This document shows, piece after piece, positions 1 through 11,273 of a DNA stretch of 64,000 nt; the first letter of the stretch is position 1; every line of letters begins with the position of its first letter. The position numbers and the translations under genes are program-made. Origin of the DNA: Trichosphaerium sp. ATCC 40318 (Eukaryota > Discosea > Flabellinia > Trichosidae); assembly GCA_038496445.1 (NCBI GenBank), contig JALMLS010000510.1:1-64000 (forward strand). The letters are read 5' to 3'. The notes under the pieces were generated by a model, which saw only the letters and a list, made by a program, of their open reading frames with translations, ran no database searches and had not been told where the DNA came from.

Positions 1-218
1 AAGAGTTGTTGTTTTCTTGGTCTGAAAAAAAGGTAAAAAAGCAACTTGAGAGAAATTTCCGGATTTTAGTGTCAAATACGCTTGTCGGTAACAGAAAATG
101 TTGGGGAAAGAGTCAGCCTATGCCGGAATGCTTTATATTGCGCGTCCGTCGACAATTTCAAAGAGTATTTGGGCGATTGGAGCTCAACAGACAAGACATT
201 CTGTAGTTCGTAACAAAC

Positions 219-1017
219 ATGCGACGTATGCGCAGAAGAATTAATTTTGAGTACTTTTCATTGTAAGTTTTTGCTTATTTGATCTGGTTTTTACAACATT
301 CAAATAGGCCTGTAGAGTTTGACATTAATACTTCAGCGCTTCATACATCATTTAAAGATCTCCAACGTACTTATCACCCTGACAAAATTCAGTCAAGCTC
401 CAAATGTACGTAAAACAATTATCGTAGCGTAGACGGGTCATTTGAGCAACACCACGTCAAAAATTCCGTTACGTATTTTCTAAATAGCGATCATAATCGC
501 AAACACTTAATAGTGGTTAGGCAGAGCGTACAGAGGCAGCAAAAATATCGTCCAATATTAACCTAAGTTATGATACACTAAAGGATCCAGCTGAAAGAGC
601 CATTTACTTGGTACGTATCTCGTAAGCGCGTCACGCCAATCAACGTTCTTTTTATCACTTGTTTCTCCACTTTTGTTCGAATTTTGTTTGTTGATGATAT
701 TCTAACTGGAACTGCAGCTTAAATTACGTGGCGTAGATGTAGAAACAGAAGGGAAGCATAATTTGACACCTGATTTACTTATGCAAGTTTTTGATTTACG
801 AGAGACACTAGAATCATCTACGGATGTAACAGAGCTTACAGAGTCAAGGGATCAAGTAGTAGAGAAAGAAAAGGCTTGTTTAGAAGTTGTTTCTGGAGCT
901 TTCAAACGTGATATCCAAGATGACTGTTTAACGGCTGTAGCAGAACTATTGTTTTGGTCCAAGCTGAAGAACGAGTTTGCAGATAAAATTTTTAAACTGG
1001 AAAACAAGGCCAACTAG
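219..1017 (+). CDS. HSCB: HscB/Jac1-type J-domain co-chaperone for Fe-S cluster assembly
   Basis: The family binds the Fe-S scaffold ISCU and hands it to a mitochondrial Hsp70. Spliced exons near 219-260, 309-403, 524-611 and 718-1017 give a J-domain start (FEYFSLPVEFD), an HPD motif inside RTYHPDKIQ, the helix-IV region YDTLKDPAERAIYLLKLRG typical of HscB, and a C-terminal three-helix domain ending LENKAN. I chose the ATG at 219 because it is in frame with the first J-domain exon; it opens with an Arg-rich stretch that could be a mitochondrial signal. An upstream ORF from 98 in another frame also looks like a presequence. The junction between exons 2 and 3 does not resolve into a clean phase, so either my border is wrong or a base is altered there. 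The family assignment is firm; the exact gene model is not. Confidence 0.82.
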
Positions 1018-1194
1018 ATACTATAAGCATGTTGTAGGTGTTGTTAACGCGGATGCCAGCCGCTGTGATTGTAAATAAATTAAAAAAAAGCCAAGGTAAT
1101 TAGTAATTGGTTTTAGGTTTCTATCTATACAGTACATATTGTTTAACACCTTGTTCAGTCGTTTCGGTGTTATTATAAAAAAAACCGTTATTAT

Positions 1195-2101
1195 TTACAA
1201 TACAGCTCCATTGACACGTTTAAGCTGACTATTAGAACATGCCTTCGTCTGCAGCTTCTCTAAAAATTAAACAAAATAAGTACAAAAAAAATTAGTGGTG
1301 AGTAGAGCGTGTATGTCTACGTGCCTGCCCCTCGTTTTTTCTTGAGATCTTACAGTCTTTTTGACAAATCCCTTTGGCATTGATTTGCCTTCGTTCTCGT
1401 CGTGGTAGTAGCTGTGCATGTAAGCAGCATCACAGAAAGATGTCAGGTGCTTATTAGCCAATGTGTCCGCTGTGACGCCTGTAACATAACAAGACCTTGG
1501 ATATGGTATTTTGTAGTGCATGGCTAGTTCCATCCTCTGTGAATGGAGTGAGTTACAAGGCACGTGGAGAAATATGGTAAACGCTGTATTTCGGTGGTTA
1601 AAGCGATTTGTGGAGCATCCTGGGTTTGTAGAGATGTTACGATGTTTGTTTGAAAAAAAAGTAAAAGTAAGCTTCTTGAGGCAATCTGTCATGGACTTCA
1701 TGCGTTGTTGACGGTTTTAAGCATGACAAAAAAAAAACGGCGTTATGAAATCAGTGATGATCAAAAGATTTCCCTGGGCTCGTATTTGCAGTGATTTTAA
1801 ACTATTGAGTTATGAAATTACCGTTTCTGCCTCAAATAACTTCGCGTCTATCACTTCTGGGTCTATAATGTCTATATTGCGCCTATGGAGTCGTTAGTAC
1901 GTTAAAAGACGAATACAGGTAATTAAAAAATACGAACCTGTACAATCTCTGAAGTTCATTTTTAATGTATGCTCGCTCTTTATCGCGCTTGGTTATCTCC
2001 ATATCAGGACCATCCCACTCTTTTCCATGACGACGGATTTGTCTGTACAAACTTAGCGCTCTTGAGCGTTGTTTAGCAGCACGAATAGTAAGTGATGCCA
2101 T
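1195..2101 (-). CDS. Complex1_LYR family (LYRM) small mitochondrial protein
   Basis: Exon 1 (from ATG at 2099-2101) starts MASLTIRAAK and carries SLYRQIRRHGKEW, the LYR tripeptide followed by basic and aromatic residues, then RDKERAYIKNELQRLYR. Exon 2 (near 1840-1885) reads NIDIIDPEVIDAKLFEAE; exon 3 begins RMELAMHYKIPYPR, the conserved tail seen in several LYRM proteins. LYRM proteins are small mitochondrial factors that bind acyl carrier protein and assist Fe-S or respiratory complex assembly. The intron between exons 2 and 3 is about 300 nt, long for this window. The last exon near 1195-1245 is my best guess. Which LYRM this is cannot be decided. It lies in the same window as HscB, another Fe-S factor, but I infer no operon-like link. 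Confidence 0.7.
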
Positions 2102-2259
2102 TCCGTCACCCTATAAACGCTTTCAAGTGCACAGAAATCTAAAAGTCCACAAAAGTCACGTTCGGTTTTTTGTACAATTTCCCCGAGCCCGAACCTTCAC
2201 GTGACATAAATAAATCCCACGTGCTTTCTTGCTAGTGTATTTTCAAGGTATCTATGTTG

Positions 2260-2644
2260 TTAGCGCACTTGCGTTGATAAGCTATAGTTCATAAACTGTG
2301 TAAACAGCTCCTGTACAGTGGAAGCAAAATGTGCACTTGCAATTATGTTCATTATAGCACTGTCTAAAGGCGTCAGGGAAAACAAAGGAGAAACTAGAAG
2401 TAGTTGTTTATGATTTTTTTGTTAGTTGCAACTTACAGCTCCTTGAGTACGAAACCTGTGACGTTAGGTTCAGCCTAGAGTTTATATTCATAACAACCTT
2501 CGAAGTCAAATAGTTGAGATGTCCCTGTCAAACAACAAAAACTTAAAAACAATACACATATTGCAGAGTGGCAATATTTAGAGGTCAACTTACAGTATGA
2601 TAATTGTTGAACATTGGTTTAAACCATTCAATAGTAATCGCCAT
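2260..2644 (-). CDS. 80-residue three-exon protein of unknown family
   Basis: Exons 2594-2644, 2437-2524 and 2260-2363 join with consistent phases (0, then 1) and good GT-AG borders to give exactly 81 codons including TAA. The protein begins MAITIEWFKPMFNN and ends YSLSTQVR. It has no signal peptide or membrane segment and no motif I recognise. I support it as a real gene because three exons splice without any stop and each intron has a consensus donor (GTAAGT twice). It is divergent or convergent with nothing obvious; the next minus-strand gene starts to its right. Confidence 0.6.
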
Positions 2645-2811
2645 TTTCTTCAGCTATACCAGTTAGTAGTACATTGACCAAGATGTTAATTGAGCTTAAG
2701 GATTCAGGTTGAAGGAGCGTATCACTGTCAAGAAATTGCAGCAACCTCACACAAACTATTTCAAGATTCGGTGTCGATACAAAAGTTGAGAATAAACAGT
2801 TTTATTAAACT

Positions 2812-3995
2812 TTAACAAATCTCAAATTCAATATCACCACTTGCTGTGTATACCCACTTTCTTGACGCACGCTGTGCTATTGTCATCTCTCCCTTTTGAT
2901 CGTTAACTTCCTTAATATCGTCAAGACAATAATGGCCCTTGATAGTGTATATTCCAGGAACAAAGGTGAACCAGTCTCTGAGATTGAAGTGTATCTCTTC
3001 TGATTTTTCTCCAGGCTTAAGATTTGGTGTTCCATAGATACCTCCCATACTCATGAATTCAGCTGTTTGTATTTGTTGTAGTATAACGCCTTTACTATCT
3101 ACAGCCTCAAATGTGAAAGTTTCACAACGTCCATTGTGAGTTCCTCTGTAGTTTCCACCATGGTTGTAACTGTAAGCAGACAATTAGTTTAGAAAATCGA
3201 AGAACAAAACAAACTGGCTACCACGCTCTTTAAGATTTTCAATAAACAATAATAGTAAAAACATATCCTTTGAATCGCATGACTAGGTTGCTGCTTTGAA
3301 CAACAGCACAAGGGATTGAACCAAAAAATCAAGAAATGTGAAAGCCAAAAATGAAACGCACCTAAATGCAACGTTGTGTGTATTCTCAAGCTGGAATGTT
3401 CCGATTATGTCCTCGGTTGAGTTGAAGGACTTCTTTGAAATATTGAAATGTGCTTTGAATGAAATACCAGGGTCTTTACACAAATACAACTCCTTACCAA
3501 GAGCTTTCGCAATTTTTTCAGCATCAGTCTAAAAAAAAACAATCAAAAAAAAAAGTTTCAAAGATCACGTGCCCGATCACATGTAGCTAAATAGAAATGG
3601 TTCTCTCCAGTACATCCAGATGATTCAATATAGTAGTAAGTGCCATTGAAGTTGCAACAGATGATGTCTTGCTTGTGTTTTGATTCAAAGTAAAGCGAGA
3701 ATGTTGTGTTTTCTTTGTTGTTTGAATAAATATTAAATGAAGTAAATGGGATATTCTTTGATGGATCTATCTTAATCTTCCGTATTATATACGTAGTCGA
3801 TATCTCTTCTCCATTTTCACTACTTACGTGAAGTGTAATGCGTTTGTTTTCGTTTGCCTTTCAATAGAGTTAAAATCGCTTTAAAGTTGCATATACGGCT
3901 GTTTGCCATATTAAAAGTAAGTATTACGCACTTGTTGCTCCATTGTGAGTTGATACGACAAAGTTATGAAAGATTTTGACTTACGCGCTTGCCAT
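2812..3995 (-). CDS. Multi-exon protein with beta-rich domains, family not recognised
   Basis: Readable minus-strand exons lie at about 3560-3860 (begins ANENKRITLHV), 3372-3532 (TDAEKIAKALGKELYLC) and 2812-3170 (starts YNHGGNYRG, ends SGDIEFEIC). The last two carry strand-rich sequence (NSTEDIIGTFQLENT; KPGEKSEEIHFNLRDWF; PGIYTIKGHYCL), which reads like an immunoglobulin-fold extracellular or arrestin-like sandwich, but I cannot assign a family. The first ATG at 3993-3995 has only 11 coding bases before a GTAAGT donor. A 10-nt micro-exon (about 3914-3923) would join it in frame to the next exon. The junction around 3535-3560 does not close in phase by eye. No signal peptide was found. Confidence 0.5.
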
Positions 3996-4185
3996 TTTCA
4001 GAGAACTATTGAGCTTTCGGTTCTTACAATTGTGTTTGTCTAGAAAGGACTATGTGCTACACAAAATAACCAGTGCTGTCCAATAGAAATGAAAATACAG
4101 TCCAGTAGGCGGCCTACACAGAAAGCGTTTTTGTATTTATACAAACACATTAATCACTCAATGACGTGGCTTTGAAGTACTCCTC

Positions 4186-4476
4186 TTAGCGAGAAGACTT
4201 AGTATTGTAGTAGTTATCGATTTTCAAGGTAGCCTGTTCTAATATCAAAGTTAGTCGTTTAAGCACCGCAGGCATCTCGTTTATGGTGTACAGAAGCAAC
4301 AATTGTATGGGTTGTTGCAAGATAGGTCGCCTTGCATTGTGCGAGGTTTCAGTATTTCTGGCACGCTTTAAACACGCAGCAGATGTAGAAGGATCATTGT
4401 ATGTAGGCTTGCCTGGAAACTCTGGGAGACCGCTAATGAAGAATGTATCGGATTCCTTGAGAGCAAAGTAATACAT
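4186..4476 (-). CDS. Hypothetical 96-residue protein
   Basis: A single open frame begins MYYFALKESDTFF and ends YYNTKSSR. It holds a hydrophobic patch (QLLLLYTINEMPAVLKRL) but no signal peptide or known motif. The opposite strand also has an open frame over the same bases, so coding is not certain. I keep it because its composition resembles neighbouring proteins and because the surrounding 1.5 kb has no other gene. Confidence 0.35.
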   Translation of the reverse strand: MYYFALKESDTFFISGLPEFPGKPTYNDPSTSAACLKRARNTETSHNARRPILQQPIQLLLLYTINEMPAVLKRLTLILEQATLKIDNYYNTKSSR

Positions 4477-5150
4477 CGTAACAGACTCGTTTAGGAGCTA
4501 TATACGGTTGGCAAACTATTATTCTTACAAACACCATAACGCGATTTACAGTGAAAGACATCACTGTCATGTGAAAAGTCAGAACATGTGATACTTTAAA
4601 AAACGATTATGAAATTGGAAGAAACAAACGCTGTGCACTGCAAGCGAGTGGCAAAAACTATTGAATGCCATTATGCAACCCACAGAGGCACGCTTGAATA
4701 CAAGAAAATACACTCTAGCAAACAATAAACTAAACATGGAGACTGCTTTTGAGGATGTAGACTACTATGGCCTAACGATTGGAGTGCTGTCCTTAGCTAC
4801 CAACTTGCCGTAGCGAGTACAAATCTAGTTGCTATTACATTCTGAATGATAGTTGCAACAATTATTCGCACGAAAGCGGCAAAGCTTTTTTGTTTAATGT
4901 ATTGTAAAAGAATTCTGGTGTAAATATGTTCCCCTGGGACCGATTATTAAAACTTTTCAGTACATATCATGCTCTCTGCTGTGATGTATTTAGGCATATG
5001 GTCTTGTCAGTGTGTTGACAGCTCTTCTCAACACTGTATGGTCTGTAACGCTCTGTACTTAACTATGTTACTTAAGGGTGTCCTTCCACAATTGCCAAAA
5101 AGCCTTAGAAGGCCTAATTTTTTGCTTGCATGTTGCACACACCTAGGGCA

Positions 5151-5180
5151 ACCAGCGTAGCGCTTTACAGCTACGCTGGT
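5151..5180. repeat. Perfect 11-bp inverted repeat (hairpin)
   Basis: ACCAGCGTAGC at 5151-5161 is the exact reverse complement of GCTACGCTGGT at 5170-5180, with an 8-nt loop. Related words (ACGCTGGTGG, AGCGTAGCGC) occur again near 38060-38165 inside a candidate inverted-repeat element, so this may be a remnant of the same dispersed sequence. Confidence 0.75.
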
Positions 5181-5552
5181 GGCCTTTAAAAAATTGAAAA
5201 AAAAAACTGCTTAAACTCATCTACCAAAACTGAAAATTATCTTTCACGTGTTTCTCTACCATATAAATGCGTTTTAGGCTATTTTACGTTTTTATTTAAG
5301 ATAAAACCTGTATTCGATGTTCGTTTTCATTGCTTGCGCTTGTCATAACCGTGGTAACCGCGTACCTGCGTATTAAGCAAATTCAAGCCTGTTCAAAAAA
5401 GAAAAAATACTAAAATTTTTACTACATGACCTACAGCGACTATTAGGAGGTAGCTAATTATACTGCCAGATTTATTTATTTTGTACGCTTACTCGCGTAG
5501 ACTATCATTAGATATCGTGTACTAGTTCCAAAATAGGAAAAATACAGCTGCT

Positions 5553-5623
5553 AAACCTTATATTCGAAGCTGATATTGGTAGAACCACCTTAAATAGGTG
5601 TGGAGGCTTTGAATATAAGGTTT
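5553..5623. repeat. Foldback with 18-bp arms and nested inner hairpin
   Basis: The left arm 5553-5570 (AAACCTTATATTCGAAGC) matches the reverse complement of 5606-5623 with one mismatch. Inside, CCACCT and AGGTG form a second stem. A further copy of the arm word (CATATTCGAAGCC) sits near 5696. The shape suggests a tiny MITE or a structured RNA. Confidence 0.65.
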
Positions 5624-6548
5624 AAGAGAAATCTGAGGGTGTGCAATTGAGAAAAAAAAAACTGCTAAAAACAGCAAATCATCCTGGTCAAAGTTCATAT
5701 TCGAAGCCAATTTTTTACACAGAGCTGCGCATATACATGGTTATTGTATGGTAAAAATATAAAGCAAATCAGAGAGTGTGCAATTTTGTAATGCTATTCC
5801 GGAAGGACGCCCTTAAATAAATAGGTAGTTTCCGTATATCCAACCTTCGTACCCTTATACACCTTGTCCTAATAAGGGTAAATATTATTGTTTTGTCACC
5901 AATACCCAAATCAATCTAAAGATGCGACAATGTTTTGATAACTAATACCCAATTTAGACATAAATAGTCCTGATTTAGATATGAATTAGTTATTTGTTGC
6001 CAATACCCCAAATTCAATCAAATGTTTCGATAAATAATCCACACATGTAGATTGATTGCGCTTAATTAGGAAATAAATTAGCGTTTTTGTCACCACCCAT
6101 GATTGATTTAGTCGCCCGATTTAGATAAAAATTAGTGATTTAGATACCCTTCCATGGTCAAATTTGATTAACATTATACTGTCTGCAAAGAGATCGCTGT
6201 CAAGCTATTGGCCGGTACGAATTCCCTTTACCAATGTCACGAATCACGTGACTAAGCTAGTTTTACATTTCTTTTCAACTGACGTGCTGTCCCAAATCAC
6301 GTGATTTCTCTTTGTTAGGAGGTTGGGAGACAAAGATATAAGTCAGGAGTTTGGTTAAGCTTCAGTGAGTTATTAACAAGTTTGACCATTACTGTAAGAT
6401 ACACACCACGTGATTTACTATTACTTAACCTTGTACAAAACCCCCTTACACAATAAATACACTACGGAGTTTACTACCACTCGGACCCAGTACACTTATA
6501 CCTCTTTACATTACACTCATCAAATTTTGTCGATCAAGCAAGAAGCTA

Positions 6549-7449
6549 TGAATCGAGTTACACATCTTCAAAGTATGCCACCAGAGACGATTACTCATAT
6601 TTTGAGTTTTCTAAACAGAAACAGCGTATTAGAGCTTGTAGAGTGTCTAGTGTATTCAAAGACATCATACGTAATAATCTTGGCTTTAATACCATCAAAT
6701 TACGTGATTCAACAGATTGTTGTGTTCTCTTTGAAAGTCCTTTGCTCAGAAACACTAAAATTGTTTGTAAGTATCTAGAACTAGAAGAGAACGACTTGGA
6801 GTATCTTTATGGTGTTCGTACCATTGATTTAAAGGGTGCCACATTGACAGATGCAGATATCGTTGGACTAGTAAACATAGGGCAACTTTTTAATCACAGC
6901 AGCTCCATTCATACAATAGACTTGAGTGAAACGTCCATCACAGATGTATCATTAAAGGAGCTCAAAGGTGTACATACAATTGATATTAGCCTTTGCAAGA
7001 ATATTACAGTTGAAGGAATAAAGGCACTAAAAGAAGCTCATAAAGTTGTCCTCTCCAATCCTCAAGACTCATGGTTGAAGTATCTATGTAATGTCCATAC
7101 ACTCATTATTGATAAAGCTAAAATGGTGACTGATGATGGATTCTCATTGTTGATAAATGTGAATACCCTTTCCTTGATTAGGTGTCAGAATATAACAGAC
7201 TCAGGTTTGAAGAACTTGGCCAACCTGAAGCATCTTGCTGTTTTTTGGGGTAATGGGATTACAGACTTAGGATTAAAGTACTTGGTCAACCTTGAAGTTC
7301 TTTACCTTATAGGTAATGATATGGTCACCAGTGAATGTTTTGAGCACTTGAAATCACTTAAACGCCTAGTTATAAAGGGTTGTAGACAGATTAATCTTAC
7401 AAAAGAAAACTTTGCAGAGTTAAGTATAACTTTTGTTTCATTTTATTAG
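6549..7449 (+). pseudogene. F-box / leucine-rich-repeat protein gene with a frameshift
   Basis: From ATG 6549 the frame encodes an F-box start (MPPETITHILSFLNRNS). The expected continuation of the box (RVSSVFKDIIRNNLGF) is in another frame, so about one base is gained or lost near 6625-6640. After that the frame is open to 7449 and encodes LRR units of the window's characteristic kind (YGVRTIDLKGATLTD; KGVHTIDISLCKNIT; VNVNTLSLIRCQNITDSGLKNLA). F-box proteins recruit substrates to SCF ubiquitin ligases through such repeats. The shift could be a sequencing error, since the repeats downstream are undamaged; otherwise the gene is inactivated. A CACGTG site lies about 140 bp upstream. Confidence 0.7.
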
Positions 7450-7834
7450 GTGTAACTTAATTTCAAAAAAAACCAAAGAAGAAAACAAGAAAAAAACAAG
7501 AAAAAAACCCCCAACTCCAACTTTTTCATTGCAAGGAGGCATCATAGATTGTTGTAAACAAATTTTTTTTTGATTGGTGTAATTATTACTAGTAGTCCAT
7601 TAATATAGTCAGTTATTTAATCTTTTTTCAGTATTATTTGGTTAAGCAGAAAGAAAACACATGGTAATCAAACAAAGGGGTGACTAGACAGGTTTGGGCT
7701 TTAAAAGGTGCAAAACCCAAGACGCTATGCCAGAATGCTTAGCCTGTGACCCAAGAAGTTAGGAAATGACATGATTTATTTTGGGAATACAGGAGGGGTG
7801 TTGTCTAGTCGATATGGAGTTGGTAAAGTGTTTT

Positions 7835-9477
7835 TTATTTGCATACAAACTCTATTTCTTCATTTGGATTTGTTAGATCCCATTCAGGGTTTACTTTCAA
7901 TAATTTAGACGGATCATCCTGCAACTTTTTAATCAGCCAGTCATGAGTCTTCAAAAAAGAACCAACATCAAACATAAACCGAGCCTTTTGGTGCAAGAAA
8001 AAAAAGGTTAGAACAAAAGTCAAAACTAAATTTTGTTCTCCTTTGAGATTGAAGGATACCCAAGTAAGAGTTTTACATCAAAAGAAAATAAAAGTATCTA
8101 ACTTAGAGGAGATTGTCAAAAAAAAAAAAAAAAAAGAGAAGTTTAAGTTTACCTTGCCAAAGTTTATGTTAATAACATCGCTTGAATTAACTACTGTAAC
8201 TGTAGGATGAACCAAATCTCTTTCTTCCTCTGAAAAAGTAATTGAACCAAGTTCACATAGTTTCCCATTTAAAGTAGCAAAGACAAGGCCATTTGCAAGC
8301 AATCCAGCGCCTGAAAGAGTTAAGATTAGTTGAAAAAAAAACCCCTTTCAGATTTCATCAAACAAAAACATTAACTCACCAATAGTGCATCCAGGACCTA
8401 GATTTCTATCTTCATTTTCGTATGTAAATGAGTGTTTCCAACCTGAATTTCCATGGAACTTTCCTATTATCCAGTTAATTGACGAAAAAAGGATACTTGA
8501 AAAACAATTTCCAAAAAAATTGTTTCATACCTGCATCATCACTGTGGAATCCAATACTATGTAAATTCCATCCAACAGCGTTGTTTCTAGTATAATTAAA
8601 CTGACCGAACCCAATACAACCTTGTCTAAACGATTCTTTAGCTAATATTTACAACTAAAGAAAGCAACAACAAAGATTGAGCATACCCTTCAACGACTTC
8701 GATTTCATAATAAGCTACTTTTAAATCAAATATTTCAGAAACCCACGGCCATCTTTGGATTGATTGATCCGTCTAAAATAACAAGTGAGCTCTAGCTATC
8801 TTGGAACCGAAAGCAACAGCCAAAAAAACTGTATACAGTAGCTTTTTGTAAAAAAAAAAAGAGAATGTTGTCCTACAAAGTTTTGACACATACAATGATG
8901 TAACCAATTGCTCTTGATAACCTTAGTCGGCCATCATTAGTATTCGTAATAACGCTAGCCTCACGCCCATCATCTCTTTTGTAACCAAACGTTGAAGGGT
9001 ATGTAAAGGCTAAAAATAGGCATCAGAGCAAATTTTTTTTTTGGCAAATGGTTTGTGTCACCAACAGTTTTTTGCACGTTGTGGTGCCTGTGGTACAACA
9101 AGTTTTGTCTTAAAGCCATTCAACGCTGTTTTAATAAAACAAATCTCTCAATACGTACTAAGCTCCTTGTAAACTTCTATGTTGCTCTTCTTCGCGTCAA
9201 GTAGTGGTATTATGTCAGTATAATCGCGTTTTAACAGCAATCGCCAGATCCATTCGTAATTGTTTATCTGGAATTAGTTATAATTGTGTAGGAGTCTAGT
9301 GAGTACTTCATTTAGCGTATTATTCGTTGCGAAGAGCGATAAAGCATCCTTTACGTCTAAACGGGACACAATCATTCCGTAAATGTCCTATGAGGGCTAA
9401 TTAGCATTTTAATTACCTTTTGAGCGTAACTGTATGTAGTGTATCCAACGTGAGGCTATATGCCTGAATAAGTGCCA
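7835..9477 (-). CDS. F-box and SPRY domain protein (FBXO45-like layout)
   Basis: The 5' exons give an F-box-like segment (DIYGMIVSRLDVKDALSLFATNNTLNEVL; shown here only as residues near 9305-9385) and the linker YEWIWRLLLKRDY. Several small exons from about 8760 down then give a SPRY/B30.2 core: NAVGWNLHSIGFHSDD, GPGCTIG, GLLANGLVFATLNG, DLVHPTVTV and ININFGK, in the usual SPRY order. The C-terminus ends NEEIEFVCK. SPRY domains bind peptide degrons, so the likely role is an SCF-type substrate receptor. At least seven short introns interrupt the gene. The start codon is uncertain; the ATG at 9475-9477 is the best candidate but its join to the F-box exon is not in phase by eye. Confidence 0.7.
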
Positions 9478-9984
9478 TACTGTTCTGGAGTGGTTAGTGG
9501 AAGCGGTTCGTACACGAAAAGCGGTTGGCGCGACTGTTCGTTCTTTGAAATAGGCAAACGGTCAGTACTTTTCTCATGTTTGAAACTTCGACTTATAACC
9601 TGAAACCTTGTATTTTTGGAGAATACAGATTGTTGATTCAAAGTATTCAATATCTATTGGAGGATGTCCAGGCTAATTTCCAATTCTTGAGTGGTCATGC
9701 AGGTGACATGTTGCCTACCACCTTTATCTTATCATATGACATGCAATTTAATATTGTTGTGGTACATATGTTCTGCGCAACAGCGCGGATACAACTGTCA
9801 AAAAAGTAACAATTATCACGTGACATACGGATTGACGATTCTCGTATGGTGTAAATCAATCAGTCAAAAGCGAGGTGTATGTACTTTCTGGCAGCCCTTT
9901 ACTTCAGAACACTGCAATTTCTTTGCATTTTATCAGCAATACAGTCTTCGATGATTCTTTACAGTGCGCTCAATTGATCTTTTT
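9478..9984. other. Intergenic, no supported gene
   Basis: Short overlapping open frames exist on both strands but none has a recognisable domain or splice pattern. A CACGTG site occurs near 9818. The stretch ends where a decayed LRR array begins. Confidence 0.5.
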
Positions 9985-10584
9985 TGTTGTCAGAGAATAA
10001 CAGACGATGGAATAAAAGCATTAGCCGGTGTACACAATATCAAATTAGGAGCCGCAAGAGTAACAGACGAAGGTTTGATAGCTTTGGCTGGTGTACACTA
10101 TCAACTTGATGAGTTGCTTTCACATAACAGATGAAGGTTTGAAAGCTTTGGCTGGTGTACACAGTATCGACTTGTCGCAATGCAATAACATAACAGATTC
10201 AGGTATCAAGGCATTGGCAAGAGATACACACAATCGCTTTTTCGGGTTGTCATAACATAACAGATGACGGTTTGTCAGCATTAACAGGTGTACACACTAT
10301 CAACTTGTTTAATTGTAAATCAATAACGGATTCGGGTATTAAGGCGTTGGCAGGTGTACACATGATCTTTGGTGTGTGCCAATGTGACAGATGAATGTGT
10401 AAAAGCATTAGTAGGTGTACATACTATTGATTTAACACGTACAAGTGTGTCAGACGAAGGTTTGAAGGCATTGGGAAGTGTACATAACATCTACTTGATA
10501 GAATGCAATAGAATAACAGATGAGGGTGTAACTAAGCCTTGCTACTACATGACTTGTACTTGTATGTTAATAAAATTATCTTGA
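9985..10584 (+). pseudogene. Decayed LRR-array gene fragment without an F-box
   Basis: The DNA carries at least eight units related to TDEGLKALAGVHTI, the same repeat as in the intact genes at 19.2 and 55.3 kb, but the units fall in different frames. Small deletions, for example inside the GTACACTATC word near 10095 and near 10225-10240, break the frame repeatedly. There is no F-box ahead of it and no start codon that reads through. The longest open piece is 10369-10584. This is a relic or a donor for gene conversion, not a working gene. Confidence 0.8.
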
Positions 10585-11273
10585 ATACTAGTACCCTTAT
10601 AAACGTATAATTATCAGGGATGACGTTTGATTATACAAAACAATAGCATAATTGAAATGAAAACTAGACTCAAATACAAATAGATTTGTTGTAAAAAATC
10701 GTCACTTAGCATACTCATGATCTGTGTTCATCAACAACTAACAGTAACAAATAGACTTTAGTTGCTACAAAATCGGACTTAGAAGCCAATAAACACAAAG
10801 AGATACATTCTTACACTCTCTGCGAAGAGAAGCAACTTTGACTTTTTAGTAGCACCGATGATATTTGGTACACCCATTTATGGATGCAGCACAGTGAACT
10901 TTGAAGTACCCCATTATGGTGTTTTACCATCAATGAATAGCGACAAGTCTATGCCTGTGTATCTGAAGCTTGTCCATGGGATCTTCCATGCATGGTACAT
11001 CATCTACTGTAACACAGCGTTGAGCGTGATGATTGTGATGTAAACAGTATACTCATGTTATATGGCAGGGTAGTGTAGGTCACATTGTAAACAGTAGCGA
11101 AACATGAGTCACTTCAGTTTTGGGCAAGACCAGAAAACCGATTTCTGAGTTTTTAAGTGCCAATACCGTGTTGGAAGAAAAAGCCTTGTAAAATATCACG
11201 TGTACTTTGGATAGCTTAACAAGTATGTTAAGGCATGACTAAAAAGGAACGCACGTGATTCATTACAACAATA
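10585..11273. other. Intergenic; one small open frame of doubtful coding value
   Basis: A 61-codon frame at 10858-11043 (starts MIFGTPIYGCS) has no recognisable features. CACGTG sites near 11198 and 11252 lie just ahead of the C2-domain gene at 11274 and probably belong to its promoter. Confidence 0.45.

Larger units (their letters stand above)
4500..6400. other. Long AT-rich intergenic region with foldbacks
   Basis: I see no convincing gene. The stretch holds a perfect short hairpin at 5151-5180, an 18-bp-arm foldback at 5553-5623, and, from about 5870 to 6180, degenerate repeats of AATACCC- and ATTTAGA-like words. CACGTG sites appear near 6240-6300 and 6405, the side facing the F-box gene that starts at 6549. 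Confidence 0.6.

Noticed and set aside
1520-1711. Plus-strand open frame of 63 codons
   Set aside because: It is antisense to the LYR gene's third exon and its intron; the minus strand has the conserved tail motif.
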